In this document: piece after piece, positions 53,450 to 62,070 of the stretch | Layout: each line of letters opens with the position of its first letter | How positions within the stretch are numbered: position 1 is the first letter of the stretch | Source: Streptomyces sp. NBC_00377 | Lineage (GTDB): Bacteria > Actinomycetota > Actinomycetes > Streptomycetales > Streptomycetaceae | Direction of reading: 5' to 3' | DNA length: 64,000 nt | Assembly: GCF_036075115.1 (NCBI RefSeq) | Contig: NZ_CP107958.1 | Coordinates: 4,216,001-4,280,000, forward strand | Made by a program: the position numbers and the translations under genes | The notes under the pieces: model-generated | Told to the model about the DNA's origin: nothing | What the model saw: only the letters and a program-made list of their open reading frames with translations | Databases searched by the model: none

Positions 53450-54109
53450 TCAGGCGCGCAGGAAGGCGAGGACCGCGAGGACCCTGCGGTGGGTCTCGTC
53501 GGCCTGCGGGAGGTCCAGCTTCGCGAGGATGTTGCCGATGTGCTTGCCCACCGCCGCCTCGGAGACGACGAGTTCGCGGGCGATCGCCGTGTTCGACCTG
53601 CCCTCCGCCACCAGGGCCAGGACCTCGCGCTCGCGGGCCGTGAGACGCTCCAGCGGGTCACGCCGGCGGCGCAGCAGCTGACGGACGACCTCCGGGTCGA
53701 CGACCGTCCCGCCCCCGGCGACCTCCAGCAGAGCCGACTGGAACTCCTCGACCTGGCCGACCCGGTCCTTGAGCAGATAGCCGACGCCGGAGCCGTCCCC
53801 GGAGTCGAGGAGCTCGGAGGCGTAACTGCGCTGTACGTACTGGCTCAGCACCAGGACCGGGAGCGAGGGCCGGGCCTCCCGCAGCCGCACGGCCGCGTGC
53901 AGCCCTTCGTCCTTGAAGTCCGGCGGCATCCGCACATCGGTGACCACGATGTCGGGGGTGTGCTCGGCGACGGCCGTCAGCAGCGCCTGCGCGTCGCCCA
54001 CCGCCGCGACCACCTCGTGGCCGAAGCGGCCGAGCAGGCCGATCAGTCCTTCACGAAGCAGCACGCTGTCCTCCGCCAGGACTACACGGAGCGCTCTGTC
54101 GGCTCGCAA
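53450..54109 (-). CDS. NarL/LuxR-type response regulator
   Basis: 219 residues. The start is a TTG at 54107-54109 with GGAG 5 nt upstream. The receiver has AEDSVLLREGL (acidic pocket), VVTDVRMPP (phospho-Asp) and LLKDRV (Lys). The LuxR HTH is LTAREREVLALVAEGRSNTA followed by IARELVVSEAAVGKHIGNIL. It overlaps the kinase gene by 28 bp. It probably binds the GGGTA-N10-TACCC sites at 55429 and 58889. Confidence 0.93.
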   Translation of the reverse strand: MRADRALRVVLAEDSVLLREGLIGLLGRFGHEVVAAVGDAQALLTAVAEHTPDIVVTDVRMPPDFKDEGLHAAVRLREARPSLPVLVLSQYVQRSYASELLDSGDGSGVGYLLKDRVGQVEEFQSALLEVAGGGTVVDPEVVRQLLRRRRDPLERLTAREREVLALVAEGRSNTAIARELVVSEAAVGKHIGNILAKLDLPQADETHRRVLAVLAFLRA

Positions 54110-55371
54110 GGAATCTCCACACGCAGTAGGGTCGGGCCGCCGGCCGGGCTGGACAGGGTCAGTCTGCCATCCAGCACGGACACCCGGTCCGCAAGTCCCG
54201 TGAGTCCGCTGCCCCGTTCGACGTCCGCTCCGCCGCGGCCGTCGTCCCGTACCTCGAAGACGAGACACCCGTCCGCGTGCCGGCCGGCCACCTCGGCACG
54301 TCGCGCCCCGCTGTGCTTGGCGACGTTCGCGAGCGCCTCGCAGACCACGAAGTAGGCGGCGGCCTCGACCGCCTCGGGCAGCCGCCGCGGCAGATCCACC
54401 GAGACGTCCACCGGGACCACCGACCGGTCGGCGGCGTCGGCGACGGCCGCGCCCACCCCGAAGTCCGCGAGGACCTTGGGATGGATGCCCTGGATCAGCT
54501 CCCGCAGCTCCGCCAGCGCCTTGCCGGCCTCGTCGTGGGCCTTGGCGAGCTGGTCGGCCAGCGGGCCGGGCGGCGCGTCGAGACGGGCCAGGCCGAGCGT
54601 CATCGTCAGGGCGACGATGCGCTGCTGGGCGCCGTCGTGCAGATCGCGCTCGATCCGGCGGCGCTCGGCCTCGAACGCGTCGACCAACCGGACGCGGGAG
54701 CGCACGAGTTCGGTGACCTTCTCTCCCAGGTCGCTCTCCAGGGGCGCGACGAGGAACCGGGTGAGTTCGGCGCGGGCCACCGCCACGGCGCCGATCACAT
54801 ATCCGCTGAGCCCGAAGAACAGCAGGCCCGCGACGGCGACGGCGAACGCCTCGGGCCAGCTGGTCGCCGTCCACATCTTCAGCACGGGCGCCTGCTCGCC
54901 GTCCCCGACCGTCGCCATCAGGACCGGGGTCGCCACCAGCCCCAGGGGCACGACGAGCGCCATGCAGAACACCAGCAGATCGAGCGGCCACAGCACGGTC
55001 GCGAAGGCCAGCGTGTAGCCGAGCTCCCGCCAGGTCGCCTGCTCCCGGAACCGGGTGCGCCCCCAGGCCAGCAGCCCCGGCTCGTCCGGCACCCGGTGCG
55101 GCGTGGGGGCCGGCCGGCGGTCGACGAGCCGCAGCCGCCGCCGCTCCACGGCCGCCACCGGCAGCCCGGCCAGGGCGAGCAGCGCGAGCAGGGGTAAGCC
55201 GATCAGCACGACGGCCAGCGCACTGCCGATCGCCGCCCCCAGCACGATCGCCAGCAGCACCACGATGCCTACGGGCGCACTGCTGAGGAGATAGCCGGCG
55301 GCCCGCCAGGGCCAGCCGGAGAGCAGGTAACCGGAGCGGGTCAGGGCCTGCCACACGTTGAGTGAGCGCAT
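54082..55371 (-). CDS. Sensor histidine kinase (HisKA_3 type)
   Basis: 429 residues. The N-terminal 205 residues form a four-helix putative membrane sensor (YLLSGWPWRAAGYLLSSAPV ... WRELGYTLAFATVLWPLDLL). Then come ERRRIERDLHDGAQQR with the phospho-acceptor His, and an HATPase domain with NVAKHSGA and DDGRGG. It pairs with the overlapping response regulator. The sensor is closely similar to the stand-alone protein at 58194, and the upstream regions share an operator. Confidence 0.93.
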   Translation of the reverse strand: MRSLNVWQALTRSGYLLSGWPWRAAGYLLSSAPVGIVVLLAIVLGAAIGSALAVVLIGLPLLALLALAGLPVAAVERRRLRLVDRRPAPTPHRVPDEPGLLAWGRTRFREQATWRELGYTLAFATVLWPLDLLVFCMALVVPLGLVATPVLMATVGDGEQAPVLKMWTATSWPEAFAVAVAGLLFFGLSGYVIGAVAVARAELTRFLVAPLESDLGEKVTELVRSRVRLVDAFEAERRRIERDLHDGAQQRIVALTMTLGLARLDAPPGPLADQLAKAHDEAGKALAELRELIQGIHPKVLADFGVGAAVADAADRSVVPVDVSVDLPRRLPEAVEAAAYFVVCEALANVAKHSGARRAEVAGRHADGCLVFEVRDDGRGGADVERGSGLTGLADRVSVLDGRLTLSSPAGGPTLLRVEIPCEPTERSV

Positions 55372-55428
55372 GGCTTCACGGTAGAAGGCCCTTCTCTGCC
55401 GGAGCCATCCCTCCAGACCGAGGGTCGG

Positions 55429-55448
55429 GGGTAGGGCCTGCCCTACCC
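55429..55448. promoter_or_regulatory. Inverted repeat upstream of the kinase gene, copy A
   Basis: GGGTAGGGC-CT-GCCCTACCC is a near-perfect 20-bp palindrome centred 67 bp before the kinase ATG. A same-length site with identical outer bases lies at the same distance before the paralogue (58889-58908). Probably the response regulator's operator. Confidence 0.6.
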
Positions 55449-55522
55449 CAGGACTCAGCCCAGTGGTCGTGATCCGCGCGGGCCCGCGCGGTTGTCTGGG
55501 AAGCGACGAAAGGGGACCGGAG

Positions 55523-56038
55523 ATGATGGCCTGGCTGACCGACCACACCCTGGTGTTCGGGACCTGGGGGGTCCTGGCCGCGGTACTGCTGCTGCCCGCC
55601 CTGGAGGCGGCGCTGCCACTGATCGGCGTGCTGCTCCCGGGGCAGACCGCGGTGGTGATGGGCGGCGTGCTCGCCCACCACGGCCGGGTCCCGCTCTGCT
55701 GGATCCTGGTCGCCGCGCTGCTCGGCGCGGTGCTCGGCAACGGCCTCGGCTACGCGGCCGGAAGGCGCTGGAACACCGGGCTCCTGGACCGCGTCCCGCG
55801 CAGGCTGCTGCGGCCCCGCTCCACCGCCCGCGCCCTGTCCGCGATCCAGCGGCACGGCGGCCGTGCGGTGTTCGTGGGGCGGTTCACCGCGGGGCTGCGC
55901 ACCCTCGTACCGACGTTGTGCGGGGTCTCCGGGATGTCTGTCCGGTCCTATCTGACCTGGTCCGTCGTGAGCAGCGCGGTGTGGGCGCCGACCTTCGTCC
56001 TCGTCGGTTACGGCATGGGCTTCAGCCCGGGGCTGTGA
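55523..56038 (+). CDS. DedA-family membrane protein
   Basis: 171 residues from the ATG at 55523 (a second ATG follows). PLIGVLLPGQTAVVMGGVLA and FVGRFTAGLRTLVPTLCGVS are the DedA/VTT-domain hallmarks (an acidic residue precedes the first hairpin; GRF-x-x-G-x-R-x-x-x-P). Such proteins move lipids such as undecaprenyl phosphate or phosphatidylethanolamine across the membrane. Confidence 0.9.
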   Translation: MMAWLTDHTLVFGTWGVLAAVLLLPALEAALPLIGVLLPGQTAVVMGGVLAHHGRVPLCWILVAALLGAVLGNGLGYAAGRRWNTGLLDRVPRRLLRPRSTARALSAIQRHGGRAVFVGRFTAGLRTLVPTLCGVSGMSVRSYLTWSVVSSAVWAPTFVLVGYGMGFSPGL

Positions 56039-56191
56039 CCGCGGGGTGAGCGTGCAGTGTCCTGCCACCGCAGCCTCTTGCCATCGGGAGCTGATGACTT
56101 CCCAGGTCACGGCCTCGAAGAATGGTTCGGCAGGAGGCTACGGCAATCCAGCCGGCCCTTCCGACAGCAAACGTCAGTGAGTGGGGGACTC

Positions 56192-58051
56192 ATGGATTTC
56201 CAACTTCTAGGTCCGGTGGAAGCCAGACAGGGCGAACGGCGCGTGTCCATGTCGGGGGCGAAGGTGCACACGGTGCTCGCCGCCCTGCTGCTCGCCCGCG
56301 GCAAGATCGTCACCGACGACCGGCTGAGTGCGCTGCTGTGGGGCTGGGACCCGCCCGCCACCATGGGCGCCCAGATCTACACGTACATCTCCCGGCTGCG
56401 CAAACTCCTGGGCCCGGACGTGGAGTTGGTGCGGCGCCCGCCCGGTTACCTCATCCTCACCAACGACGCGCGGCTCGACACCTCGGAGTTCGAGCGGCTG
56501 GGCAGGCTCGGCCGGGCGGCGCTCGCCGAGCGGCGCCACGAGGACGCCCACGAACTGCTGAGCGCCGCCCTGGACCTGTGGCGCGGTCCCGCTCTCGCCA
56601 ACGTCACGACGTTCCTCGCGGAGGCGGAACTGCCGCAGCTGGAGGAAGCCCGCACGGCGATGCTGGAACACCGCATCGAAGCGGATCTCGCGCTTTCCCG
56701 GCACCAGCAGCTGGTCCCCGAACTGACGGGTCTCGTCACGGAGTTCCCGTTGCGGGAGCGGCTGCGGGCCCAGCTGATGACCGCGCTGTACCGGTGCGGC
56801 CGGCAGGCCGACGCACTGTCCGTCTACCAGCAGGGCCGGCGGACGCTCGCCGACGAACTGGGCGTCGACCCCGGCGCCGACCTCAACGCCACCCACCAGG
56901 CGGTGCTCGACAGCAGCCTCGACCTGCCCCGGCCGCCGGCCTCGGTGCCGGCGTCCGCGCCGCACGCGAACACCCCGCAGATCCCCGGCGGGCGGCCGTT
57001 CACGTTCGCGCCGCAGGCCGCGCCGCCCGCGATGCTGCCCGCCGACATAGCCGACTTCACCGGCCGTGAATCCGAACTCGCCGTGCTGCTGCGACAGTTG
57101 GCGCCACCGAGGGCCGGCCGGCAGCCCGTCTTCCGGCCGCAGCGCATGCTGATCACCGGCATGGCCGGGGTGGGCAAGACGGCGCTCGCCGTGCACGCCG
57201 CGCACGCCAGCGTCCAGCACTTCCCCGACGGACAGCTGTACGCGAACCTGTGCCACGCGGACGGCACCCCCAAGGACCCGGCCGAGATCCTGGTGCGGCT
57301 GCTGCGCGCCCTCGGTGAGCCCGTCGCGGCGCTCGACGGGCCGCCCGCCGACCTGGACGAGCTGGTGCGGCTCTACCGCACCCGCACGGCCGGCAAGCGG
57401 CTGCTGATCCTCCTCGACAACGCGGCCGGCGACCTCCAGCTCGACCCCCTGCTGCCGGGCAGCGCCTCCGCGGCGGTGCTCGTCACCGGACGGGCGCGGC
57501 TCTGCGCCGTCTCCGGCTCGCACACCACGGCGTGCGCGCCGATGGACCGGGGCGAGTCCCTCGCCCTGCTCGCGGCGGTCGCCGGCGTACGGCGGATCGC
57601 TGTCGAACCCGAGGCGTCCGCCGCCATCGCGGCCTCCTGCGGCGGGCTGCCGCTCGCCCTGCGGGTCGCGGGCGCCCGGCTCGCGTCCCGGCCGCACTGG
57701 TCGGCGACGCGGCTCGCGGACCGGCTCGCGAACGAGGACACGCGCCTTCACGAGCTGCGCTTCGGGGACCTCGACGTACGGCAGTCGGTGCTGTCCTCGA
57801 TGCGCGGCTTCAGCGCGCGGGAGCACGGGCTCCTCGCCGAGCTGACGGCCCTCGGCCGCGGCCTGTTCCCCGCGGTCACGGCGGGGCTGCTCTTCGGGAT
57901 CCCCGAGCACGCGGCGGAGGACTTCCTGGAGCGGCTGACCGACGTGTCCCTGCTGGAGATGGCGGGCGTGGACGCGTCGGGACTGCCGCAGTACCGCTTC
58001 CACGAGGTGGTCCTGATGTTCGCCCGCTCGCTGGCGGCGGCGCACTGCTGA
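56192..58051 (+). CDS. AfsR/SARP-type regulator with BTAD and NB-ARC domains
   Basis: 619 residues from the ATG at 56192 (SD GGGGGA). An OmpR-like winged helix (residues 1-90, MDFQLLGPVEARQGERRVSM) precedes the BTAD helical domain (95-245, ending RRTLADELGVDPGADLNATH) and a Pro/Ala linker. An NB-ARC ATPase follows, with Walker A GMAGVGKTALA at about 325, RLLILLDNA (Walker B) and CGGLPLALRVAGARL (GLPL). No TPR tail is present, so it is shorter than full AfsR. It is expected to activate biosynthetic genes. Confidence 0.93.
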   Translation: MDFQLLGPVEARQGERRVSMSGAKVHTVLAALLLARGKIVTDDRLSALLWGWDPPATMGAQIYTYISRLRKLLGPDVELVRRPPGYLILTNDARLDTSEFERLGRLGRAALAERRHEDAHELLSAALDLWRGPALANVTTFLAEAELPQLEEARTAMLEHRIEADLALSRHQQLVPELTGLVTEFPLRERLRAQLMTALYRCGRQADALSVYQQGRRTLADELGVDPGADLNATHQAVLDSSLDLPRPPASVPASAPHANTPQIPGGRPFTFAPQAAPPAMLPADIADFTGRESELAVLLRQLAPPRAGRQPVFRPQRMLITGMAGVGKTALAVHAAHASVQHFPDGQLYANLCHADGTPKDPAEILVRLLRALGEPVAALDGPPADLDELVRLYRTRTAGKRLLILLDNAAGDLQLDPLLPGSASAAVLVTGRARLCAVSGSHTTACAPMDRGESLALLAAVAGVRRIAVEPEASAAIAASCGGLPLALRVAGARLASRPHWSATRLADRLANEDTRLHELRFGDLDVRQSVLSSMRGFSAREHGLLAELTALGRGLFPAVTAGLLFGIPEHAAEDFLERLTDVSLLEMAGVDASGLPQYRFHEVVLMFARSLAAAHC

Positions 58052-58193
58052 AGCCCGGCCGCGGGCCTCGCAGCGTCCTGCCGGGGCAGGGTGCTGCCAG
58101 GGGACACGCCGGGCACGCCGCCGCGCCGCCCCGTTGTATGGATCAACGTGAGCGGCGCGGAAGGAGGTTGGCGGGATGAGGCCCCGTGCCCGG

Positions 58194-58832
58194 TCAGGTC
58201 AGCAGCATCCGCGCCCAGCCGGCCCGGGCGCCGGCCACCACGGTCAGCGCGTAGGCCGCCACCGGCAGCAGCAGCACCCCGAGTGCGGCGAGCGCCCAGG
58301 CCTGCGGGTAGGAGGTGACCGCCCACTGCTTCAGCGCCATGGTGGACTCGCCGCCGCCGTACGCGGCCAGCATGTACGGGGTGGCCATCAGACCCACGGG
58401 AACAGTGAGCGCGAAGACCACGGCCAGCAGGTCCAGCGGCCACAGCACCGTCACGAACAGCAGCGTGTACGCCAGTTCGCGCCAGCTGGCCCCCTCGGAG
58501 AACCGCTTCCTGCACCAGGGGCCGAGCCCCGGCTCCTCCGGGTCCTCGTGCGGGTCGCGCAGGGCGCGGTGGCCGACCATCCGCAGCCGGCGCCGCTCGA
58601 CCACGCCCATCGGGACGCCGGACAACAGGGCCGCCAGCAGGACGGGAACCCCCACGAGCACGACGGTGAGCGCGCCGCCCACCGCGAAGGCGGTGAGTAT
58701 CGCGATCAGCCCGGTCAGGCCCACCGGAGTGCTGCTCAGCAGATAGGCGGTCGCCCGCCACGGCCAGGACGAGAACAGGAACCCGGGGCGGCGGACCGCC
58801 ACCCACACCGATTTCGTTTCCACGATTGCCAT
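58194..58832 (-). CDS. Stand-alone sensor-domain membrane protein, paralogue of the kinase sensor
   Basis: 212 residues from the ATG at 58830-58832. FLFSSWPWRATAYLLSSTPV, VERRRLRMVGHRALRDPHED and SWRELAYTLLFVTVLWPLDL closely follow the N-terminal 205 residues of the kinase at 54082. The protein stops where the kinase's His-containing domain would begin. It keeps four helices and could titrate or co-sense the same signal. Its promoter region carries the same palindrome as the kinase gene. Confidence 0.8.
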   Translation of the reverse strand: MAIVETKSVWVAVRRPGFLFSSWPWRATAYLLSSTPVGLTGLIAILTAFAVGGALTVVLVGVPVLLAALLSGVPMGVVERRRLRMVGHRALRDPHEDPEEPGLGPWCRKRFSEGASWRELAYTLLFVTVLWPLDLLAVVFALTVPVGLMATPYMLAAYGGGESTMALKQWAVTSYPQAWALAALGVLLLPVAAYALTVVAGARAGWARMLLT

Positions 58833-58888
58833 GACTCCACCGTAGAAATCGGGCACCCCCCGCGCCCAGCAGCCCAGTTCTACTTCCG

Positions 58889-58908
58889 GGGTATGCCTGG
58901 CCCTACCC
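58889..58908. promoter_or_regulatory. Inverted repeat upstream of the sensor-domain paralogue, copy B
   Basis: GGGTA-TGCCTGGCCC-TACCC has the same 20-bp length and outer bases as copy A, centred 66-67 bp before the ATG. Downstream of both copies the sequence TTCTAC(C/G)GTG(A/G)AG(C/T)C directly precedes the start codon. Confidence 0.6.
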
Positions 58909-59013
58909 CGAAGACTCTGTTCCGCCGCAATGTGCCGGACCCCCGACTCACGGTTTTGTTGAGTCAGCAGTCGGAGCGCCGCAGCAGCGGGGCCAAGTCA
59001 CTTGGGAGTCCAC

Positions 59014-59268
59014 ATGTCGACGGTCGCGAACACCCAGAGCTATGTCGAGACGTGCCCGCAGCGTTCGCTGGTGGCCGGGCGTCTGCCCGCCGGCGGCGCC
59101 GCGCCGACCGTGGTGTTCACAGGCCCGCTCCCCGGCACCGGGACCACGCGTTCCGTCGTCCGGGCCCAGGTCGTCGGCGACGTGTGGGTCGCCCAGACCC
59201 CGGGCTCCTTCTCCCACGCCTCCTACCGCGACGGCGGCCGGTGCGTGAACCGCCGCCCGGTCTCCTAG
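59014..59268 (+). CDS. Hypothetical small protein
   Basis: 84 residues (MSTVANTQSYVETCPQRSLV) with GGGAG 5 nt upstream of the ATG. It has two Cys and no signal peptide. Family not recognised. Confidence 0.55.
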   Translation: MSTVANTQSYVETCPQRSLVAGRLPAGGAAPTVVFTGPLPGTGTTRSVVRAQVVGDVWVAQTPGSFSHASYRDGGRCVNRRPVS

Positions 59269-59382
59269 GACCCGCCGGCCCCACCACTGCGCAGACCTGA
59301 AGACCTCACGACCCGCAAGACCCGCAGAACCGCAGAACCAAGACCTGAAGTCATCCGCAGCACCGTAGAAGAAGAGGCCATC

Positions 59383-60096
59383 ATGAAGCTCCGCGCCCGC
59401 CACCTGTCCGTCGCCGTCCTCGCGCTCGCCGCCGGCGTCCTCGCCACCGGCTGCGAGGCCGGCCAGGAGGGATCCAAGAGCAAGAGCACCTCGTACGACG
59501 TCACCGGGAAGGTGTCGGCGCTGGACGTGCGGACCCCGGGCGGCGACATCAAGGTCGTCGCCGGTGACGGCAGCACGGTCCGGGTCACCGAGAAGGTGAC
59601 GTACAGCGGTGACAAGCCGCAGACGGAGCACACCACGCGGGGCGGCACCCTGCTGCTGACGCCCGGGGACGGCTGCACCGAGGACGGCGGAGCCTCCAAG
59701 TGCACCGTGGACTACACCGTGGAGGTGCCGAAGTCCCTCGCGGCGGTCCTGGACAGCAAGGGCGGGAGCATCTCGGTGTCCGGGCTGGCCGGCGCACTCG
59801 AGGTGAAGTCCGGCGGGGGCAAGGTGACCGCGGACCGGATCACCGCCAAGCGGTTCACCGTGGACGGCAACGGTGGCGCGATCGACGCCCGGTTCACCAC
59901 GGCGCCGGACACCGTGGACATCGACACCCGGGCCGGCGACGTGTCGGTGCAGGTGCCGGGGGCCGAGGCGTACGCGGTGAAGGCCACCAGCAACGGCGGC
60001 TCGTCGAAGGTCGACGTGAAGACCGACCCCGCGTCCACCCGCAAAATCACGCTGCACACGGACGGCGGCGACGTGAAGCTGAGCGCCGCGGGCTGA
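59383..60096 (+). CDS. DUF4097-type beta-repeat lipoprotein
   Basis: 237 residues. The signal peptide ends in the lipobox L-A-T-G-C (Cys at about 24). The body is built of repeating beta turns (VSALDVRTPGGDIKVVAGDG, LDSKGGSISVSGLAGALEVK, VDIDTRAGDVSVQVPGAEAY), typical of DUF4097 right-handed beta-helix-like proteins. It is surface-anchored with role unknown, often near two-component systems. A terminator follows. Confidence 0.85.
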   Translation: MKLRARHLSVAVLALAAGVLATGCEAGQEGSKSKSTSYDVTGKVSALDVRTPGGDIKVVAGDGSTVRVTEKVTYSGDKPQTEHTTRGGTLLLTPGDGCTEDGGASKCTVDYTVEVPKSLAAVLDSKGGSISVSGLAGALEVKSGGGKVTADRITAKRFTVDGNGGAIDARFTTAPDTVDIDTRAGDVSVQVPGAEAYAVKATSNGGSSKVDVKTDPASTRKITLHTDGGDVKLSAAG

Positions 60097-60123
60097 GCCC
60101 GCGCGGCACCGCACCACGGCGAC

Positions 60124-60158
60124 GGGCCGGACGCTCCCCGCGAAGGAGCGCCCGGCCC
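60124..60158 (+). terminator. Terminator of the DUF4097 gene
   Basis: GGGCCGGACGCTCC and GGAGCGCCCGGCCC pair over 13 of 14 positions around a 7-nt loop, 28 bp after the stop. Confidence 0.7.
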
Positions 60159-60164
60159 GCCGCC

Positions 60165-60625
60165 GTCACGGGCCAGAACGCCGCCGCGAGGACCGACTGC
60201 ACCGCGGGCGGCACCCGCAGCGTCCCCCGGGTGTGCGGGGCCATCATGGAGACGACGCGGTGACCGAGGTCGCGGGCGGCGCCGATCCCGGCCAGGTAGC
60301 CGTGGACCGCGCCCGCCATGCCCCACACGGTGACGCCGCCCGTGGACAGCGTCATGCTGTCCAGCCCGGCCCCGCAGAAGGCCGGCCCGCCCTTGGCGTA
60401 CGGGACGTCCGGCACCCGGAACATCTGCGCGAGGGCCTGTGGCCGAGGAGTTCGCCGCCGAGCAGCGCGGTCGGGAAGCGGACGGGGTCGGGCACGGTGG
60501 AGACCATCTCGCCCGCGGCGCCGTGGATGGTGGGCTGTGCTCGGTGATGTCCAGGCCGTTCTCGTACCCGCGCAGGTGCGGGGCCGGCAGGACGGGGCCG
60601 GCGCCGGGCAGCGTGGTGGCGTCCA
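60165..60625 (-). pseudogene. Serine hydrolase (beta-lactamase/D-Ala-D-Ala peptidase family), decayed C-terminal part
   Basis: Pieces in different minus-strand frames line up as one protein: PHLRGYENGLDITEHS, then HGAAGEMVSTVPDPVRFPTA + LLGGELLG, then AQMFRVPDVPYAKGGPAF and VHGYLAGIGAARDLGHRVVS. These are C-terminal sequences of secreted serine hydrolases related to penicillin-binding esterases. At least two frameshifts and no N-terminal half (no SxxK) make it a pseudogene. Confidence 0.6.
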
Positions 60626-61150
60626 GCCCGACAGGGGGACGCCGCCGGGCCGGCCGGGCAGGACCGACGCCCGCCCGCGTGCCTCGTTCTGTGCCAGGGC
60701 GGCGGGCAGTTGCGCGGCCGCCACGACGTTGCGCACGGCGCCGCGCTCGGCGAGCCGGTGGACGATGGCGAGGCTCGTCCCGGTGCACGCCACGGCGGCC
60801 GGCTGGACCGCCGAGAAGTGCCCGGCGGCCGGCGTGAGCGCCACGCTCCCCAGCGCCAGGAACCGGCCGGCCTCGCACGTCGCCATCAGCCGACGCCGGT
60901 CCCGGCGGTCCACGAGCACGCCGGCGGGCAGCTGCACCAGCAGCAGGGGCAGCAGGGGCGCGAAACGACACCGCCGACATCACCAGGGGCGAGTCGGTGT
61001 GCCGGAGGACGATCAGCGGATACGGGACTCCGGTGACCCTGGTGCCGAGGACAGGGCGGCCCCGCACCACAGGAGCAGGAAGGCCCGGTTCCTGCGCAGC
61101 GGTGGCGCGCCGGCTGCCTTCTCGTGTGCCTCTGCGGTCAGCCCTCCCAC
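60625..61150 (-). pseudogene. MFS transporter, N-terminal part, frameshifted
   Basis: A GTG at 61148-61150, overlapping the TauD stop, begins VGGLTAEAHEKAAGAPPLRR and NRAFLLLWCGAALSS. The frame then breaks. TRVTGVPYPLIVLRHTDSPL and LPAGVLVDRRDRRRLMATCE continue in other frames up to AALAQNEAR. These are helices 1-4 of an MFS exporter. The rest is replaced by the serine hydrolase remnant, so it is non-functional. Confidence 0.65.
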
Positions 61151-62070
61151 GGTTCTGCCATGGCGACGGCTATCTTGCGCGGGCCGGTGAAGGGCTCCCG
61201 GCCGTGGGCGGCGAGCATGTTGTCGACGATGAGGACGTCGTCGCGCTCCCAGTCGAAGCGGGTGGACGCCGCGCGGTAGGCCGCGCGCAGGTGGTCCATC
61301 ACCTCGTCGGGGATGCGGCCGCCGTCCCCGTAGTACGTGTTGGTGGGCAGGTCCTCCTCGGCGAAGATCTCCCGCAGCCCTTCCCGGACCTCGGGGGCCA
61401 GGGAGGTGACGTGGAAGAACGTCGCGTGGTTGAACCAGACGGGGGCGCCGCTCTCCGGGTGGGTGTGCACGGCGCGGCGCACGGCGGTGGTGCGCAGGCC
61501 GCCGTCCGGTCGCCAGTGCGGGTCCAGGCCCTTGCCGCGGCAGTACTCCTCGACCGCGTCCCGGTCCGTGGTGCCGAAGGCCTCCTGCCACTGCACGCCG
61601 AACTCGGCGTGGAAGTTGCGTACGACGCGCCAGCCTCGGCGCGCGAACTCCTCGCGGACGTCGGGGTCGATGTGCCGGTAGACCTCACGGATGTCGGCGA
61701 GCGGGGTGGCGCCCCGGGTGAGGGCCGGCTCGATGCAGAAGAAGTACAGGGTGCGCGGCCAGGCTGCCTGGTAGGAGTTCTCGTTGTGCAGGAAGATCTC
61801 CTCGCCCTGGGGGTAGTCGGTCGAGGTGTAGACCTGCCCCTTGATGGTGGAGCGGGGAGAGGAGCGCTCGGCGTAGGTGAGCGGTGCCGAACGGGAGAAC
61901 TCACGGACCACGCCGTCGAATCCGTCCACTCCGCCCACCTCGAAGCCGCGCAGCAGGATCGCTCCGTGCTCGGCGAGGACGCGGCGCAGCTTGTCGTGGT
62001 TCTCGTGGAGGTATCCGTGTACTGAGGTGCCGGGGGCGTCCGGCGGCGCGAGGAACTCGACGGCGGTCAT
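61138..62070 (-). CDS. TauD/SyrP-like Fe(II)/2-oxoglutarate oxygenase
   Basis: 310 residues. The 2-His-1-carboxylate motif is FLHNENSYQ (HxE) at about residue 94, with the distal His in DNMLAAHGREPF and the 2-OG-binding Arg in FTGPRKIAVA. VYTSTDYPQGEEI is shared with SyrP-type enzymes that beta-hydroxylate amino acids on carrier proteins or free. Next to a phosphopantetheinyl transferase, a role in non-ribosomal peptide tailoring is likely. It overlaps the upstream gene by ATGA. Confidence 0.88.
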   Translation of the reverse strand: MTAVEFLAPPDAPGTSVHGYLHENHDKLRRVLAEHGAILLRGFEVGGVDGFDGVVREFSRSAPLTYAERSSPRSTIKGQVYTSTDYPQGEEIFLHNENSYQAAWPRTLYFFCIEPALTRGATPLADIREVYRHIDPDVREEFARRGWRVVRNFHAEFGVQWQEAFGTTDRDAVEEYCRGKGLDPHWRPDGGLRTTAVRRAVHTHPESGAPVWFNHATFFHVTSLAPEVREGLREIFAEEDLPTNTYYGDGGRIPDEVMDHLRAAYRAASTRFDWERDDVLIVDNMLAAHGREPFTGPRKIAVAMAEPWEG

